Below, in pieces: positions 62,300 through 64,000 of a stretch of 64,000 nucleotides of DNA (its first letter is position 1; every line of letters begins with the position of its first letter). The stretch lies in assembly GCF_900496975.1 (NCBI RefSeq), contig NZ_UFQC01000009.1, forward strand, positions 1 to 64,000, read 5' to 3'. Source of the DNA: Achromobacter veterisilvae (GTDB lineage Bacteria > Pseudomonadota > Gammaproteobacteria > Burkholderiales > Burkholderiaceae_B). The translations under genes were made by a program, and so were the position numbers. The notes under the pieces are model-generated. The model was not told where the DNA came from. It saw only the letters and a list, made by a program, of their open reading frames with translations, and ran no database searches.

Positions 62300-64000
62300 T
62301 CACCAGGTGTAGCGCGCCGTCAGGTTCACGTTGCGGCCGTATCCGTAGTAGCACCAGGTGATGCTGTTGCAGGCCGCGATGTACTCCTTGTCGAACAGGT
62401 TGTTCACGGTCAGCAGCAAGCGCCAGTTGCCGGTGGTGTAGTGGGCCTGCGCATCCACCAGCGTGTTGGAGCCGGTCTGCCATTCATTGGCCGAATCCCC
62501 ATAGCTGCTGCCGGTGTAGCGCACGCCGCCGCCCAGGCCGAAGCCGGGGGCGATATCCTGCGGGAAGCGGTAGTCGACCCACAACGCGGCCTGGTGCCGC
62601 GGCTGCGATTGCACCTGCTTGCCGATGGTGGCGGGGTCGGTGGACTTCTTGACCTCGGCGTCCGTATACGTGTAGCTGCCGATGACGGTCAGCCCGTCGG
62701 CCACCTGCGCGCGGGCTTCCAGTTCGACGCCGCGCGAGCGGATCTCGCCCTGCTGGATCTGGTAGCCGAACACGGGCGCGTTCACGTCGGTGACCAGAAC
62801 ATTCTTCTGGCGCAGGTCGTACACGGCCATCGTGTACAGCGATTCGCTGTTGGTCGGGCGGTACTTGAACCCCACCTCGACCTGCGAACCCGTCACGGGC
62901 ACGAAGGGCGTGCCCGAATACGTGCGGCCGATGGCGGGCTCGAAGGACGTCGCGTACGAGACATAGGGCGAGAAGCCCGAATCGAACAGGTAGTTCAGGC
63001 CCACGCGGCCCGACCACTTGCGGTCATCCTGCTTGCTGGAGGTGTTGGCCAGCCTGTCGTCGGTCTTGGTGTCCACCCAGTCGTGGCGGCCGGACAGGGT
63101 GGCGACCCAGCGGTCCCACCGGATCTGGTCCTGCACGTAAACGCCAAGCTGCTGCTGCGTTTGCAGTGTGTGCTGGGTATCGGCGGGCTTGACGATCGAC
63201 TGCGTGCCGTAGACCGGATCGAAGGCGTCCAGCGTCGGCGCATCGAAGCCCATGCCGACGGCGTAGTCGTTGCGCGAGCGCTTGTAGTCGAAGCCCGCCA
63301 GCAGCGTGTGCGAAACGGGGCCCGTGTCCAGCTTGTACTCGGCCTGGTTGTCGATCGAGAATACGCGCGAGTCTTCGCGCGGGGTGTAGGTATAGCGGCT
63401 CAGCGTCCGAAGGCTGCCCGGCACGAAACCGAGCAGGCCCACGGAGGGATGGTCCACGTCGGCCCAGTTCATGCGCGCGTTCTGGCGCAGGGTCAGTTGC
63501 GGATTCACGCGGTGCGCGAACAGGTAGCCGATCGACTGCGTGTTCTTTTCGTAGCGGTCAAAGCCCGGTTCGCCGCCGTAGAAGCTGGGGCCGATCTTGC
63601 CGTTGGGGTTGGGCAGGACGGTGCCTTCGGCGGGCAGGAAGCCGCCCCAGCCGCGCGAGCGCGCGCCTTGCAGCATCGCCAGCACGGTCAGGCTGGTATC
63701 GGTGCTGGGGTTCCAGGTGAGCGACGGCGCCAGGAGGTAGCGGCGGTCGTAGCCGTAGTCGCTGGGCGTGTCGCTGTCCCGCGCCAGGCCGACGACGCGG
63801 TACAGCACCTTGCCGTCCTCGGTCAGCGGGCCGGTGAAGTCCCCGCTGATTTCCTTGCGGTCGTCGGTGCCATACGAAATGCCCAGTTCATGGGCGGCCT
63901 CGGCCTGGGGGCGCTTGCTGACGGCGTTGATGAAGCCGCTGGGCGGCAGCGCGCCGTACATGACGGAGGACGGTCCCTTGAGCACCTCGATGCGCTCCAT
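62300..64000 (-). CDS. TonB-dependent siderophore receptor (5' part outside window)
   Basis: The visible 566 residues are the end of the plug (ERIEVLKGPSSVMYGALPPS, then GFINAVSKRP) and the 22-strand barrel of a ferric-siderophore receptor, ending NLTARYTW with the aromatic terminal residue needed for outer-membrane assembly. DKEYIAACNSITWCYYGYGR near the end contains the Cys pair common in hydroxamate (ferrichrome/ferrioxamine-type) receptors. The first codon shown is internal; the signal peptide, TonB box and promoter are beyond the right edge. Confidence 0.88.
   Translation of the reverse strand: MERIEVLKGPSSVMYGALPPSGFINAVSKRPQAEAAHELGISYGTDDRKEISGDFTGPLTEDGKVLYRVVGLARDSDTPSDYGYDRRYLLAPSLTWNPSTDTSLTVLAMLQGARSRGWGGFLPAEGTVLPNPNGKIGPSFYGGEPGFDRYEKNTQSIGYLFAHRVNPQLTLRQNARMNWADVDHPSVGLLGFVPGSLRTLSRYTYTPREDSRVFSIDNQAEYKLDTGPVSHTLLAGFDYKRSRNDYAVGMGFDAPTLDAFDPVYGTQSIVKPADTQHTLQTQQQLGVYVQDQIRWDRWVATLSGRHDWVDTKTDDRLANTSSKQDDRKWSGRVGLNYLFDSGFSPYVSYATSFEPAIGRTYSGTPFVPVTGSQVEVGFKYRPTNSESLYTMAVYDLRQKNVLVTDVNAPVFGYQIQQGEIRSRGVELEARAQVADGLTVIGSYTYTDAEVKKSTDPATIGKQVQSQPRHQAALWVDYRFPQDIAPGFGLGGGVRYTGSSYGDSANEWQTGSNTLVDAQAHYTTGNWRLLLTVNNLFDKEYIAACNSITWCYYGYGRNVNLTARYTW

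Overview
The window is a high-GC (roughly two-thirds G+C) stretch of a betaproteobacterial chromosome, most like Alcaligenaceae (Bordetella/Achromobacter type). That placement is an inference from three Bug-family tripartite-tricarboxylate-type binding proteins, a branched-chain-type ABC importer with a fused permease/ATPase, the CX14CX2C form of QueE known from Burkholderia, and GGTGTCTGACACC-type intergenic palindromes. Coding density is high. No rRNA, tRNA, integrase, transposase or CRISPR array was seen.

Region by region: 1-1180 holds the LexA-controlled mutagenesis genes imuA and imuB (imuB runs off the left edge), with a near-perfect SOS box. 1.25-3.85 kb has a DUF1016 remnant, a LysP-type permease and an esterase. 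3.85-15.2 kb is a catabolic island: a Crp/Fnr regulator, an aldehyde dehydrogenase, two RidA-like proteins, an extradiol dioxygenase, an amidase, a LivKH(MG)F-type importer and a divergent IclR regulator. An identical 16-bp palindrome lies in both the transporter/iclR gap and the amidase/dioxygenase gap, so IclR probably controls the whole set. 15.2-19.8 kb is a second catabolic operon (unknown tandem-duplicated protein, ThDP enzyme, Bug protein, SDR), preceded by two copies of another palindrome.

19.9-25.05 kb is a MarR-controlled AaeAB-like efflux operon (marR, FUSC, DUF1656, HlyD, NodT). 25.1-34.3 kb is mixed housekeeping: queD, queE, arfB, a DUF2238 protein, an ArsR/old-yellow-enzyme pair, a CPBP protease, MAPEG, NRDE, a second FUSC and a YbaK protein. 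34.4-40.6 kb holds an orphan regulator with a degenerate receiver and a TetR-controlled ABC exporter with its own outer-membrane factor. 40.7-43.2 kb has a CurA-like reductase, a DJ-1/PfpI protein and a minimal HD-GYP protein.

43.2-43.9 kb is a non-coding repeat island: a four-copy tandem array of about 90-bp units, each with two 13-bp palindromes, bounded by 64-bp inverted repeats that supply the stop codons of both flanking genes. 43.9-52.6 kb is a glycerol locus: glpD and glpR, and divergently the glpSTPQUV importer. Its two ATPases appear to form one canonical and one degenerate ATP site. 52.6-58.25 kb is a LysR-headed catabolic operon (Bug, Ldh-type dehydrogenase, Bug, metallo-hydrolase, SBP-family-3 protein without signal peptide). 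58.35-62.25 kb holds an SDR/GH15 couple and an acyl-CoA dehydrogenase. The right edge cuts a TonB-dependent siderophore receptor.

The best candidates for undescribed biology are the amidase/dioxygenase/double-RidA cluster with its shared operator, the duplicated-domain protein operon, and the repeat island at 43.2-43.9 kb.
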